NCBI RefSeq assembly: GCF_900637055.1
Contig: NZ_LR134338.1
Span: 549,001 to 613,000 of the forward strand
DNA from: Brevibacillus brevis
Lineage (GTDB): Bacteria > Bacillota > Bacilli > Brevibacillales > Brevibacillaceae
Length of the DNA: 64,000 bases
Direction of reading: 5' to 3'
Under the pieces are notes generated by a model. It worked only from the letters and a program-made list of their open reading frames with translations. It searched no databases and was not told where the DNA came from. Shown piece after piece: positions 45,722-54,368 of the stretch. The stretch's first letter is position 1. Every line of letters starts with the position of its first letter. A program made the translations under genes and the position numbers.

Positions 45722-46900
45722 ATGAACCAATGCACCATCTATGTCTCCATCCAACAATGCGAAAAAGTAGTCGCTGCGATTGTCGAGGCTTTTCGTGATC
45801 TATTGGTAGAGGTATCTGAAGATGAGCGGTCAGTGACCGTGACAGATAAAAAATGGTTTAGCAAGAGTAAGATCACCTTCAATCTTATGCGCGAGGACGA
45901 TGACCAAGAAGAGTTTCTCCAGATGAAAAAAGGGATGTACGGCTACTTCGCACAGATCGAAACGGCCCACGAGAAGGTCCAGCAAAAGCTGCTGTACCAA
46001 ATTACAGCGCTCAATGTGGCGGTAGGGATCGTGGCGAGCAAGGAAATCGATGAGAAGATGTTTGCGTCTATTATAACGATTGCCGAAGAAGTGCACGGGA
46101 TCGTCTTTCTCCCTACCGGAGATATGCTCGATAAACAAGGAAGGCTGATTCTCAATACGGCAGGGGAATCGGAAGTGGACGATTTTCTGGTGACGGTCAG
46201 CGTAGACCTGATCGATGGACATATTCAGCCCTCCCAGTCAGGAGAAGCGCGCAAGGAGCGGAGCATCAAGCTATTGCAGGAGCAAGGCATTCCGTACATC
46301 CCGCATCTTCCTGTCATCGTAGGGGATGAGGACGCTGTCATCAGGAGCAAGGATGAAGTGGTTCAGCGAGCGATTGCCCTGTGCTTGATTGCGGTATATG
46401 CCGGAGGGATCGCCGAAAACGGACAAATCAAGGAAGAGCGGGAGTTTATCGAGGGAATTATTGAGCAGTTTGGCGCTGCTGAATTCTTTACGGAAAAAGA
46501 GAGAGACTTCTTGAATGATCCACAGCCAGACCGAACCGATATGATTCAGATGGTGTGGATGTACGAATGCTACTGGGTACTGCTGTGGGCACTTGGCTAT
46601 GTAGAAGAACTCCATTTCCCAGATGAGATTTGTGATGTAAACACTGCGATTGACGCTCTCAGAAGCGCAGGTGACTATGACACCTTCTACAGCAATGCGG
46701 TTGTGAGAAGCAAACAAGAGATTCTCGACCAAGCGGATTTAATCTATCGTTATGACTGGGCATGCGTGGATGCGCGTATCAACAATCGTGTGGTTGCAGG
46801 CGGTTTGAATGACGAAGTCGTTGTGGAAAGACACAGAGCATTGAATTGGCTGGTTCGTTACATGGAGGATGACTGGGATCATGTCTCGACGGATACATAG
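45722..46900 (+). CDS. DUF4272-domain protein
   Basis: A 392-residue cytoplasmic protein. The C-terminal two thirds match the DUF4272 type: RSIKLLQEQGIPYIPHLPVI, KDEVVQRAIALCLIAVYAGG, then WMYECYWVLLWALGYVEEL and the final DWACVDARINN. The N-terminal 170 residues are a separate acidic domain. Function is unknown; DUF4272 proteins often occur near SUFU-like and toxin/immunity genes. The ribosome site is excellent (AAGGAGG). It is the first of three overlapping genes. Confidence 0.82.
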   Translation: MNQCTIYVSIQQCEKVVAAIVEAFRDLLVEVSEDERSVTVTDKKWFSKSKITFNLMREDDDQEEFLQMKKGMYGYFAQIETAHEKVQQKLLYQITALNVAVGIVASKEIDEKMFASIITIAEEVHGIVFLPTGDMLDKQGRLILNTAGESEVDDFLVTVSVDLIDGHIQPSQSGEARKERSIKLLQEQGIPYIPHLPVIVGDEDAVIRSKDEVVQRAIALCLIAVYAGGIAENGQIKEEREFIEGIIEQFGAAEFFTEKERDFLNDPQPDRTDMIQMVWMYECYWVLLWALGYVEELHFPDEICDVNTAIDALRSAGDYDTFYSNAVVRSKQEILDQADLIYRYDWACVDARINNRVVAGGLNDEVVVERHRALNWLVRYMEDDWDHVSTDT

Positions 46901-47609
46901 GCTGTATTCGCGAAAAAGTGGGACACCTAGTGTGATCTTCTTAGCAGGAATGGGCGATAGCGGTGAGACATGGAAGATCGTTCAAGACCGAATCTCGCAA
47001 GAAGCGTCTACCTTATCCTATGATCGGGCGGGGATTGGCAGGAGTCCAGCGGCAGCAGTCATACCGCGGACTTGCCGTGATCTGGTCGAGGAGCTATATG
47101 ATTTGCTGCAGGAGATTGACGTGGAACCACCGTGTATTTTAGTCGGACATTCTTTTGGAGGTTTGGTTGCTCGATTATTTGCTAGTCTATATCCGCATCT
47201 TGTTTCAGGGATGGTTTTGGTTGACGCTGCACCTGAATACAAGGAGCTCGCCTATGAAAAGGTTTTGCCTGACAACCTGATCGCAGCCAATCGAGAATAT
47301 TACGAGAATCCGATGCGAAACAGCGAGAAGATTGATAAGATACGGAGCTATCAAGAGATCGTGGACTCTTTTCGGCAAAGTGACATACCTGTCTCGATTA
47401 TCACGAGAGGCCTGCCGGACGTGTGGGACGAGGAGTGGCCGAACGAGGAAATCTTAGCAATCGAACAACGTCTGCAAGCCGATTTCACTAGGCTTTCAAC
47501 GTCAAGCAAGCAAAGAATGGCTACTCGCAGCGGGCATTATATTCATCACGATGAACCGGAAATGGTGATCGAGGAAATTTTGATTATGTTGAGGGGAATG
47601 AACACGTGA
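46881..47609 (+). CDS. Alpha/beta hydrolase
   Basis: A 242-residue alpha/beta-hydrolase with nucleophile motif GHSFGG (Ser91), YDRAGIGRSP before it, and a likely His in RSGHYIHHDEP near the C-terminus. I chose ATG 46881 over ATG 46869, because GGAGG ends at 46868. It overlaps the DUF4272 gene by 20 bases and the next by four. The natural ester or amide substrate cannot be told. Confidence 0.87.
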   Translation: MSRRIHRLYSRKSGTPSVIFLAGMGDSGETWKIVQDRISQEASTLSYDRAGIGRSPAAAVIPRTCRDLVEELYDLLQEIDVEPPCILVGHSFGGLVARLFASLYPHLVSGMVLVDAAPEYKELAYEKVLPDNLIAANREYYENPMRNSEKIDKIRSYQEIVDSFRQSDIPVSIITRGLPDVWDEEWPNEEILAIEQRLQADFTRLSTSSKQRMATRSGHYIHHDEPEMVIEEILIMLRGMNT

Positions 47610-48451
47610 ATAATACAAGAACCAAGCTCATGCTGGATCTGCAAAGATTGGAGCAAGAACAATACCAGTTACGTGAAGGGGAACAGCTGCAAGATTTCGT
47701 CGGACTATTGCTGCAATACATTGGGGACCCTGACCCGGAATTGCGGGATAACCTCATCTACCCGGCATTTTATTATTGGATTCTCGACGAGAACCAGCTG
47801 ACAGAAGCGCAACTGCGCAGCCTCCTCAGAGAACTGACTGACGAGAAGCGTTTGTTCTATCTGATCGGCAACGATGGTGACCCATCCGTCTTTACGAGAA
47901 CATTCTCTTCATTGCCGATCGCATTGATTGTGCGCCGTCACAGACAGAAGCCATTTTTGGAGCTCGCCGATTTCCAGCACGTGAAAGATGCCCTGCTCCG
48001 CTATTTTCAAGAAGAAAAGGATTTGCGCGGCTATTTGTCCGAGGGAGGATGGGCTCACAGTACCGCTCACGGTGCAGACGTATTCGTAGAGCTGGTGCAG
48101 TGCCCAGAAAGTGATGAAGCCGTACAGCGCGACGTTCTTCATGCGATCCAGGGTGTGCTGCATAACGGAAAGCACATTTTCAATGAGGAAGAGGACGAAC
48201 GACTCGCGAGCATCGTGGATACCATGATAGAGAAAAACTTGCTCCCAGAGCAGGAGCTCTCTGACTGGATCAATGATTTAGCAAGCTGTGCAGAACTACC
48301 GAAAAGCCGTACTCAAGTTATTGCTCGTGTGAACAGCAAGAACTTTTTACGCTGTCTTTATTTCAGAAGAGGCAGAGATAGCCAAGAAAATGAGCTGACG
48401 GCTACTATGCTTGCTGCCGTAACAAAATGTAACAGGTTTGCGATCAATTAA
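47606..48451 (+). CDS. DUF2785-family protein
   Basis: A 281-residue helical cytoplasmic protein of the DUF2785 type, recognised by DFVGLLLQYIGDPDPELRDNL, then GYLSEGGWAHSTAHGADVF, a conserved His-rich core that looks like a metal or catalytic site. GTG 47606 overlaps the hydrolase stop by four bases, so all three genes form one operon, closed by a strong terminator. Function unknown. Confidence 0.82.
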   Translation: MNNTRTKLMLDLQRLEQEQYQLREGEQLQDFVGLLLQYIGDPDPELRDNLIYPAFYYWILDENQLTEAQLRSLLRELTDEKRLFYLIGNDGDPSVFTRTFSSLPIALIVRRHRQKPFLELADFQHVKDALLRYFQEEKDLRGYLSEGGWAHSTAHGADVFVELVQCPESDEAVQRDVLHAIQGVLHNGKHIFNEEEDERLASIVDTMIEKNLLPEQELSDWINDLASCAELPKSRTQVIARVNSKNFLRCLYFRRGRDSQENELTATMLAAVTKCNRFAIN

Positions 48452-48457
48452 TGGGTG

Positions 48458-48497
48458 AAGGTTGATGCCGTGACAGACGGCATCAACCTTTTCTTTT
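48458..48497 (+). terminator. Strong terminator of the DUF4272/hydrolase/DUF2785 operon
   Basis: A 14-bp perfect stem (48458-48471 with 48477-48490), loop GACAG, then TTCTTTTTT. Confidence 0.85.
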
Positions 48498-48542
48498 TTA
48501 TACGAAGTTTTAAACGGTAGCGATGAACCAACAAAGCTGGTA

Positions 48543-48751
48543 AGAAGAAAAAGCGCAGGGCTCGTAGACCTTGACAACGCCTACCCAGTCGGAACTTCAA
48601 AAAGGGGACCAGCTTGTCGAACACTTCTTCCTCGAGAACCTTCCGCCCGTAGGGTGGCTTTGGCTCGACGGTCCCCTTTTTGAAGTGGAGACGGACAGTA
48701 AATCCCCCCCGCTGGCGTGTCAGAGTCGAAGAGAACTGCGCTTTTTCTTCT
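48543..48751. repeat. Nested inverted-repeat element, about 210 bp
   Basis: Two perfect inverted repeats lie one inside the other. The outer arms are 16 bp (AGAAGAAAAAGCGCAG at 48543-48558, complement at 48736-48751). The inner arms are 17 bp (48594-48610 with 48670-48686). Shorter matches (TGACAACGCC with GGCGTGTCA, and GTCGA with TCGAC) join them into one long branched hairpin. No protein is supported here. It fills the 346-base gap between the operon terminator and the TetR promoter. It could be a structured RNA or a small repeated element; the outer right arm ends in a T-run. Confidence 0.7.
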
Positions 48752-48761
48752 CCTCCACTGA

Positions 48762-48790
48762 TTGACAATCACCAAGTAGTACTATATAGT
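48762..48790 (+). promoter_or_regulatory. Promoter of the TetR gene
   Basis: A perfect TTGACA (48762-48767), 17 bases, TATAGT (48785-48790). The predicted start site is at or one base before the ATG, so the mRNA would be leaderless. Confidence 0.75.
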
Positions 48791-48794
48791 CCTA
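48777..48794. promoter_or_regulatory. Doubled TAGTACTA operator, TetR side
   Basis: TAGTACTA (48777-48784) and TAGTCCTA (48787-48794), spaced by 10 bases, covering the -10 box. The same doubled site occurs at 49389-49406. Confidence 0.65.
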
Positions 48795-48797
48795 ATT

Positions 48798-49370
48798 ATG
48801 GAACGAACCTCAAACCGTGACCATGTCATCGTCACTGCATCCCATTTGTTTTTGCAAAAAGGACTCATGAATACCAGCATGGATGACGTCGTAGCCCATA
48901 GCAGAGTCTCCAAGTCCAACATTTACTACCATTTCAAAAGCAAGGAGGAGCTCGTCGTAGCTGTGCTCAGCTACAGAATGAATGTGCTGAGAGGAGCACT
49001 GGAAGCCATCCTGCAACGAACAGACCTGTCTGTTTCCGCACGGGTGGGGCTGATTTTTACCACCATCGCAGAGGAACTGGAGGGGCGCTCCTGCGTAGGA
49101 GGCTGTCCGATCCTTTCCTTACTGTCAGCACAAATACCAGAAGTCAAAGCGCGAATCAACGAGTTCCTGATCGAATGGCAGAACCTAGCGGAAAAGCTGC
49201 TCGTGGAGGGAATCGCCCGTGGAGAATTCAAGGAAAATATCTCGATTCCGCAAACGGCAGTCTTGCTCGTGACCATTATGGAAGGAGCGATGCTCATGGC
49301 TGAATCGCAGGGGCATACACAGGTACTCGTAAACACTGGTCAGACACTTCTACACTTGATTCAAGTGTAG
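48798..49370 (+). CDS. TetR-family regulator
   Basis: A 190-residue regulator of the AcrR/TetR type. The HTH is near the N-terminus (TSMDDVVAHSRVSKSNIYYHFKSKEEL), with a helical ligand domain after residue 60 that contains GRSCVGGCPI, a cysteine pair typical of the TetR_C_11-like group. No ribosome site precedes ATG 48798, and the -10 box ends 7 bases earlier, so translation is probably from a leaderless message. It likely represses itself and the downstream fusion enzyme through the doubled operator. Confidence 0.9.
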   Translation: MERTSNRDHVIVTASHLFLQKGLMNTSMDDVVAHSRVSKSNIYYHFKSKEELVVAVLSYRMNVLRGALEAILQRTDLSVSARVGLIFTTIAEELEGRSCVGGCPILSLLSAQIPEVKARINEFLIEWQNLAEKLLVEGIARGEFKENISIPQTAVLLVTIMEGAMLMAESQGHTQVLVNTGQTLLHLIQV

Positions 49371-49388
49371 GATTTTTTTGAAACCGAT

Positions 49389-49406
49389 TAGTACTAATTA
49401 GTACTA
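49389..49406. promoter_or_regulatory. Doubled TAGTACTA operator, fusion-enzyme side
   Basis: TAGTACTA at 49389-49396 and 49399-49406, 22 bases before the start of the reductase/hydrolase gene. Same layout as at 48777. Confidence 0.65.
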
Positions 49407-49427
49407 AAAATAAAGGAGGCAGAAACA

Positions 49428-51317
49428 ATGGCTTTCGTATTTGTAACCGGCGCGACTGGATTTATCGGCAAGGAGGTAACCAAGCAGTTGGCGCGGGCTG
49501 GTCATACCGTACTGGCGCTGGTTCGTTCGCTTGAGAAGTGGGATGAATTGCTGATGCAGATGACACCAACAGAGAGGTCTTATTGCAATGCCGTGCGGGG
49601 TGATTTGCGAAAGGAGGGCTTGGGATTATCGGCGAGCGATTACGAGCAGGTTTTGCGCGCAACTGTCATCATCCATGCAGGTGTCCCGATGGATATTTCG
49701 ATGGATGAAACGGTGGGGAGGGACGTGATTTTGCAAGGAGCAAGTCACCTCGCAGCAGTAGCAAACGAATTGCATAAACAACAGCGTCTGCAAAAGCTGA
49801 TTCATATCGTTGGCTACATGAGTCCGTTTGACGATGAGAGTGGAAAGCTGGCGACAGATGTTTTTGCGCCAACCGATTTTTATCGAGAGGCAGGGGGCTA
49901 CGAGAAATACAAGTTTCTGGCAGATCTATACCTCAGACAAGAGGCGTATCAAAAAGGAATGCCGCTGGTCGTGGTAAATCCGTGTACGATCATAGGCCCG
50001 CGAAGCACCGGGAACACAGAACAAACAGATGGATTCGGGCTCGTGATCAGCTCCATGCGGCGTGGTAAGATCCCTGTTCTTCCCGGTGGTAAGGAGTGGT
50101 GGCTGCCCTTGCTTTCCGTCGACGATTTTGCCCAGGTCATTGTGGGGATTGTAGAGACAAATCACATCGAGCATCAAACGTATTACGCCTTAAATGAGCG
50201 GAGTGCCACGCCAGCTTTTTCAGAGCTGATTTCGTTGATGGCTAAAGAATTACGGATGAAGCCACCAACCATTCCTTTCCCGGTATCGGTCTTGAAAAAA
50301 ATTCTCCATAACGGCGGCAGCCGCTTGCTCGGGGTACCTGCCAATTCGATGGATTTTCTCGTAAAGAAAGACTTCCCGCTCGCTCCCTTTCAGCAAATGA
50401 AAGCGAAAAAAAGCATCGATGCATACGACGTAGCGGCGTATCTTCCCAGTGTGATTGCCGACCTGGACTATCGTTTGTCGGTCAAGGATCAGAAAGTGCC
50501 TCCTCACTTTCACCGTGAGCAAATCGCAGGCATGGCTGCGTACAAGAAAGAAGGCTCGGGTACTCCGTGGCTGCTCGTGCACGGGCTTTTCAGTGAGATG
50601 AGCGATTTACTCCCGCTCGCTGAACAGCTGGGTGAACAGGCAGTATGGCTACTGGATTTGCCCGGGTTTGGCAGATCGCCCTATCACCATCATGAAAAAC
50701 CGATCGAGGGCTTTATCGAGGCAGTGGCAGAGGCATTGCGACAGCTGCCGTCTCCGGTTCATCTTGCAGGACATTCATTTGGCGGGTTTTTGGCGTGGGA
50801 GGCAGCAAAGCGAGTACCGGAAAAAATCGAGAAGCTATACCTTTTGCAGCCGCCTCTGCATGCGCCGAAGTATTCTTTGCTGCTGGCGGGATTGGGGAAA
50901 AGTCCAGCCCTTCTTCAGCGTTTTTTGCAAAAGCAGCTAACGCCAGCCAACATGGAAAAAGCAATGCTTGAGCAAGGGGTATTCCAGTCCACGGATGAAA
51001 TGCCAGAAGGCTATGTAGAAAAGGCGGGGAAGCTCCTGCAATCCCCGCGCATCAGCAAGACGCATACAGACGTGCTACGCTATTTTATGAATGAATACCG
51101 GCAAATGTCGCTAACAACAACACAGCCGTTTCCTTTTCCAGCCCAGATCGTATGGGGGACACAGGATAAAACGTATCAGCTGACAAAAGGAACAGCGGAT
51201 GCATTCATAAAAGCAAATGTAGAGATCGAAAGGCTTTCCGTTGCTCATCATTTTCCACTCAGTCATCCACAGCTAACGGCAAACGTATTGCTACAGATGA
51301 GGCACGGCAAAAAATGA
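49428..51317 (+). CDS. Fusion of extended SDR (reductase/epimerase) and alpha/beta hydrolase
   Basis: A 629-residue two-domain enzyme. Residues 1-345 are an extended SDR with TGATGFIG at 7-14, the catalytic YEKYK near 160, and NPCTIIGPRSTG, as in thioester-reductase or male-sterility-type proteins. Residues about 365-629 are an alpha/beta hydrolase with LLVHGLFSE, LLDLPGFGRSPY, nucleophile GHSFGG (Ser about 450) and a final His in VAHHFPLSHP. The fused parts may act one after the other on an acyl or lactone substrate. OleD/OleB-like pairs are similar, but OleB uses Asp where Ser stands here. AAAGGAGG precedes the ATG. Confidence 0.85.
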   Translation: MAFVFVTGATGFIGKEVTKQLARAGHTVLALVRSLEKWDELLMQMTPTERSYCNAVRGDLRKEGLGLSASDYEQVLRATVIIHAGVPMDISMDETVGRDVILQGASHLAAVANELHKQQRLQKLIHIVGYMSPFDDESGKLATDVFAPTDFYREAGGYEKYKFLADLYLRQEAYQKGMPLVVVNPCTIIGPRSTGNTEQTDGFGLVISSMRRGKIPVLPGGKEWWLPLLSVDDFAQVIVGIVETNHIEHQTYYALNERSATPAFSELISLMAKELRMKPPTIPFPVSVLKKILHNGGSRLLGVPANSMDFLVKKDFPLAPFQQMKAKKSIDAYDVAAYLPSVIADLDYRLSVKDQKVPPHFHREQIAGMAAYKKEGSGTPWLLVHGLFSEMSDLLPLAEQLGEQAVWLLDLPGFGRSPYHHHEKPIEGFIEAVAEALRQLPSPVHLAGHSFGGFLAWEAAKRVPEKIEKLYLLQPPLHAPKYSLLLAGLGKSPALLQRFLQKQLTPANMEKAMLEQGVFQSTDEMPEGYVEKAGKLLQSPRISKTHTDVLRYFMNEYRQMSLTTTQPFPFPAQIVWGTQDKTYQLTKGTADAFIKANVEIERLSVAHHFPLSHPQLTANVLLQMRHGKK

Positions 51318-51341
51318 CGACGAAGCGATTCTTCAAAAGGG

Positions 51342-51370
51342 GCATGGTAGAAAGGGACCATGCTCTTTTT
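51342..51370 (+). terminator. Terminator after the fusion-enzyme gene
   Basis: Stem GCATGGT (51342-51348) with ACCATGC (51357-51363), then TCTTTTT. Confidence 0.75.
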
Positions 51371-51393
51371 GACTGGGGCGTGAAAAAAACGAG

Positions 51394-51422
51394 TTGAACT
51401 TTCTGTAAATTTGGAATAGACT
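51394..51422 (+). promoter_or_regulatory. Candidate promoter of the second peptide operon
   Basis: TTGAAC (51394-51399), 17 bases, TAGACT (51417-51422); each box matches 4 of 6. Confidence 0.4.
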
Positions 51423-51445
51423 ATTTTTAACTAATAGCGACACTA

Positions 51446-51463
51446 TAACGACAAGTGTCGTTA
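51446..51463. promoter_or_regulatory. Palindromic operator candidate
   Basis: TAACGACA-AG-TGTCGTTA, with perfect 8-bp arms, just downstream of the candidate promoter. A related half-site (ACTAATAGCGACAC) lies upstream at about 51430. Confidence 0.5.
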
Positions 51464-51487
51464 GTGAAAAAAAGGGAGGAGAGCAAA

Positions 51488-51553
51488 GTGCTGGAACGCA
51501 ACAAGAAGAAGCTAGTTTATACGGTTTCTCACATCTGGGTGAAGACCTCATGA
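51488..51553 (+). CDS. 21-residue leader peptide coupled to the permease gene
   Basis: GTG 51488 sits 7 bases after a strong GGGAGGAG. The peptide MLERNKKKLVYTVSHIWVKTS ends in TGA that overlaps the permease start as ATGA. The permease ATG has no good ribosome site of its own, so its translation probably depends on this leader. No obvious attenuator hairpin is seen inside it. Confidence 0.6.
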   Translation: MLERNKKKLVYTVSHIWVKTS

Positions 51554-52485
51554 AGCAATTTATCGTAAAGCGCTTATTGTCGGGCATCATTGTCCTGTTT
51601 GGACTCTCCGTTTTTACGTTTCTGCTCATTCATCTCATCCCTGGCGACCCTGTGCGGATCATGCTGGGGCAGCGGGCGACTGTGGAACAAATCGAGACGC
51701 TTCGCGGAGAGCTGGGCTTGAACAAACCTTTGGTCGTTCAGTATCTCGACTATGCTTCTGGTGTTTTGAAAGGGGATCTCGGCACTTCCCTGAAAACGGG
51801 CCGACCTGTCAGCACAGAAATTGCTGATCGTTTTCCCGCAACAGCAAAAATGGCAGTAGCCAGCCTCGTAGTAGCAGTTGTGATCGGTATCGGGCTGGGT
51901 GTCCTAGCGGCAAAATACAAGGATACACCCATCGACGGAGCGATCATGACCTTTTCCACCTTTGGAATGTCCATACCCGGCTTTTGGTTAGGGTTGCTCG
52001 TCATCCTTGTGTTCTCCGTCCATTTGGGCTGGTTTCCCATTGCAGGAGGGACGGGGCTAAAAGACATGGTTCTTCCAGCGTTTACCTTGGGGACATTGAT
52101 GGCGACGGCACTCAGCCGACTCACTCGTGCAGGCATGGTAGAGGTTTTGTCCAATGACTATATCCGAACAGCCCGTGCAAAAGGGATGAATGAACGAATT
52201 GTGCTGCTGCGGCACGCTTTTCGCAATGTGATGATTCCGATTGTGGCTGTCATTGGCCTGGAATTGGCTGGATTGCTGGGCGGGGCTGTGATTGTCGAGC
52301 AGGTTTTTGGCTGGCCGGGAGTGGGTACTTTGGCGATTCAAGCGATTAGCTCGAGGGATTTTCCGATGATTCAGGGAACGACCCTGTTTATTGGGACCGT
52401 GTATGTCCTTGTCGTCATTTTGATTGACGTCCTGTACGCGCTTCTCGATCCACGCATTGACTATACCGCAAAGGAGGGGGTGTAG
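51550..52485 (+). CDS. dppB: Peptide ABC transporter permease (DppB-like)
   Basis: A 311-residue permease of the OppB/DppB family with six helices, beginning QFIVKRLLSGIIVLFGLSVF, with the GDPVRIMLG loop and the EAA region DYIRTARAKGMNERIV. It follows the leader peptide with an ATGA overlap. It is the first transporter gene of an operon that continues to the window end. The DppB versus OppB name cannot be settled from the sequence; enzymes of the operon favour short peptides. Confidence 0.92.
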   Translation: MKQFIVKRLLSGIIVLFGLSVFTFLLIHLIPGDPVRIMLGQRATVEQIETLRGELGLNKPLVVQYLDYASGVLKGDLGTSLKTGRPVSTEIADRFPATAKMAVASLVVAVVIGIGLGVLAAKYKDTPIDGAIMTFSTFGMSIPGFWLGLLVILVFSVHLGWFPIAGGTGLKDMVLPAFTLGTLMATALSRLTRAGMVEVLSNDYIRTARAKGMNERIVLLRHAFRNVMIPIVAVIGLELAGLLGGAVIVEQVFGWPGVGTLAIQAISSRDFPMIQGTTLFIGTVYVLVVILIDVLYALLDPRIDYTAKEGV

Positions 52486-52486
52486 C

Positions 52487-53341
52487 GTGTTCTGGAGCAG
52501 GAAATGGTCCATGCCTCGTTTCGAATTATGGGAGAAGATCATGCAGCAAAAGAAAGCGAAATATAGCTTTCTGATGATGCTCTGCATTGTTTTGCTGGGA
52601 ATCATCGGGCCGTGGATTGCTCCGCATGATCCTACGAAAACGTACTACGAAGCATTTATGCAAGGGCCGTCGAAGGACTTTTGGCTAGGGACAGATGCGA
52701 TTGGCCGCGATATTTTATCCCGGATGCTGTACGGAACACGAGTGACACTGACCGTAGCTGTGCTGGCGTCTGTCATGACGTTTGTAGCAGGAACGCTGAT
52801 TGGTGTGACATGTGCTTACCTCGGAGGAATTGTTGACAATCTGATCATGAGAATTATGGACATCATGCTGGCGTTGCCCGGTATTGTGCTGGCTTTAGCC
52901 ATTGTAGCTGTACTCGGACCGAGTCAGGAAAATGCGATGATCGCGATTGGAATATCATCGATTCCGGCCTTTTCGATTCTAATCCGTGGTGCGGCACTCT
53001 CGATCAAGCAATCCGGCTATGTGGAAGCAAGCCGCTCCATCGGCAGCTCGAATTGGTGGATCATTACGCGCCAGTTCATTCCAAACATCTCCAACGTGCT
53101 GATCGTCTATACGACCATGTTTATTGGCGGTGCCATTTTAGGTACCTCGGCACTGGGCTTCATCGGTTTGGGTGCCCAGCCTCCTACACCGGAGTGGGGA
53201 ACGATGCTGAATGAAGGGAAAAATTACTTGCGAGAAGCTTGGTGGCTCGCTACTTTTCCTGGTCTTGCGATTACGGCAGTCGTCTTTACGGTGTATCTGC
53301 TCGGGGATGCTTTGCGCGATATCTTTGATCCCAAATCATAG
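52487..53341 (+). CDS. dppC: Peptide ABC transporter permease (DppC-like)
   Basis: A 284-residue second permease. It has a cytoplasmic N-terminus, helix 1, the block GTDAIGRDILSRMLYGTRV and five further helices, ending GDALRDIFDPKS. GTG 52487 is chosen, with AAGGAGGGGG 6-8 bases before, one base after the stop of the permease above. EAA loop: YVEASRSIGSSNWWII. Confidence 0.92.
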   Translation: MFWSRKWSMPRFELWEKIMQQKKAKYSFLMMLCIVLLGIIGPWIAPHDPTKTYYEAFMQGPSKDFWLGTDAIGRDILSRMLYGTRVTLTVAVLASVMTFVAGTLIGVTCAYLGGIVDNLIMRIMDIMLALPGIVLALAIVAVLGPSQENAMIAIGISSIPAFSILIRGAALSIKQSGYVEASRSIGSSNWWIITRQFIPNISNVLIVYTTMFIGGAILGTSALGFIGLGAQPPTPEWGTMLNEGKNYLREAWWLATFPGLAITAVVFTVYLLGDALRDIFDPKS

Positions 53342-53378
53342 TTTACGAGCTTCCATTCCCGAAAAAGGAGTGAGTAAC

Positions 53379-54368
53379 GTGACAAACGTGTTGGAAGTGA
53401 CAGGATTGACTACCACGTTTTCGAAAAATGAAAAGGCTTTCAGGGTTGTAGACAATCTTTGCTTGCAGGTGAAAAAAGGTGAATCGGTCGGGATCGTCGG
53501 AGAATCAGGATGTGGAAAAAGCGTTGCCTCCCTATCCATGATGCGCTTGCTCAGTAAAAACGGAAGCATTGCAGGCCGTATTCAACTGAACGGAGCCGAT
53601 CTCTTGCGCTATAGCGAAAAAGAGATGCAGAAGATCAGGGGAAAAGAGATTGCTATGATCTTTCAGGAGCCGATGACTTCGCTGAATCCCGTACTGACTA
53701 TCGGCAAGCAATTGAGCGAAGGACTGGAAAAGCATGAGGGCATGAACCGAGACCAATCGAGACAAAGAGTGCTCGAGCTGTTGACGCAGGTAGGCATTTC
53801 ACGTGCCAATGAAATCTATCACGAGTACCCGCATCGTCTGTCAGGGGGGATGCGGCAGCGCGTGATGATCGCGATGGCGATAGCCTGCCATCCAAAGCTG
53901 TTGATAGCGGACGAACCAACGACTGCACTAGACGTAACGATCCAGGCGCAAATATTGGCCGTCATGAAAAAAATTCAAAGAGAGCTGGGCATGTCACTCA
54001 TCATGATCACGCATGATTTGGGGGTCGTCGCTGAGACATGTGACCGGGTACTGGTGATGTATGCCGGGCAGGTCATTGAAGCGGCTGATGTTCGCACACT
54101 GCTGCGCAGCCCCAAGCATCCGTACACCATGGGCTTGATCCAATCAACGCCACATAATGCCAAAGGCCAGAAGAGATTGCACAGTATCGCGGGAAGTGTG
54201 CCGACCCCCGATGATTATCCGAAGGGATGCCGTTTTGCTCCGCGATGCGAGAAGGCGATGCCTGTCTGTTTGGAACAAAATCCCCCGTTGCTGGATGTGG
54301 ATCAACAGTCGGAGTGCCGCTGTTGGCTGTATCGAGAGAACAGGGAAAGCACGGCGGTGAATGGATGA
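53379..54368 (+). CDS. dppD: Peptide ABC transporter ATPase (DppD-like)
   Basis: A 329-residue ATPase. Walker A GESGCGKS lies at residues 41-48, followed by [15 protein letters not shown] (signature), [14 protein letters not shown] (Walker B) and MITHDLG. The C-terminal extension has [11 protein letters not shown] 53379 with AAGGAG 8 bases before is chosen; the frame back to 53211 overlaps the permease gene. The stop overlaps the next gene by ATGA. Confidence 0.92.
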   Translation: MTNVLEVTGLTTTFSKNEKAFRVVDNLCLQVKKGESVGIVGESGCGKSVASLSMMRLLSKNGSIAGRIQLNGADLLRYSEKEMQKIRGKEIAMIFQEPMTSLNPVLTIGKQLSEGLEKHEGMNRDQSRQRVLELLTQVGISRANEIYHEYPHRLSGGMRQRVMIAMAIACHPKLLIADEPTTALDVTIQAQILAVMKKIQRELGMSLIMITHDLGVVAETCDRVLVMYAGQVIEAADVRTLLRSPKHPYTMGLIQSTPHNAKGQKRLHSIAGSVPTPDDYPKGCRFAPRCEKAMPVCLEQNPPLLDVDQQSECRCWLYRENRESTAVNG

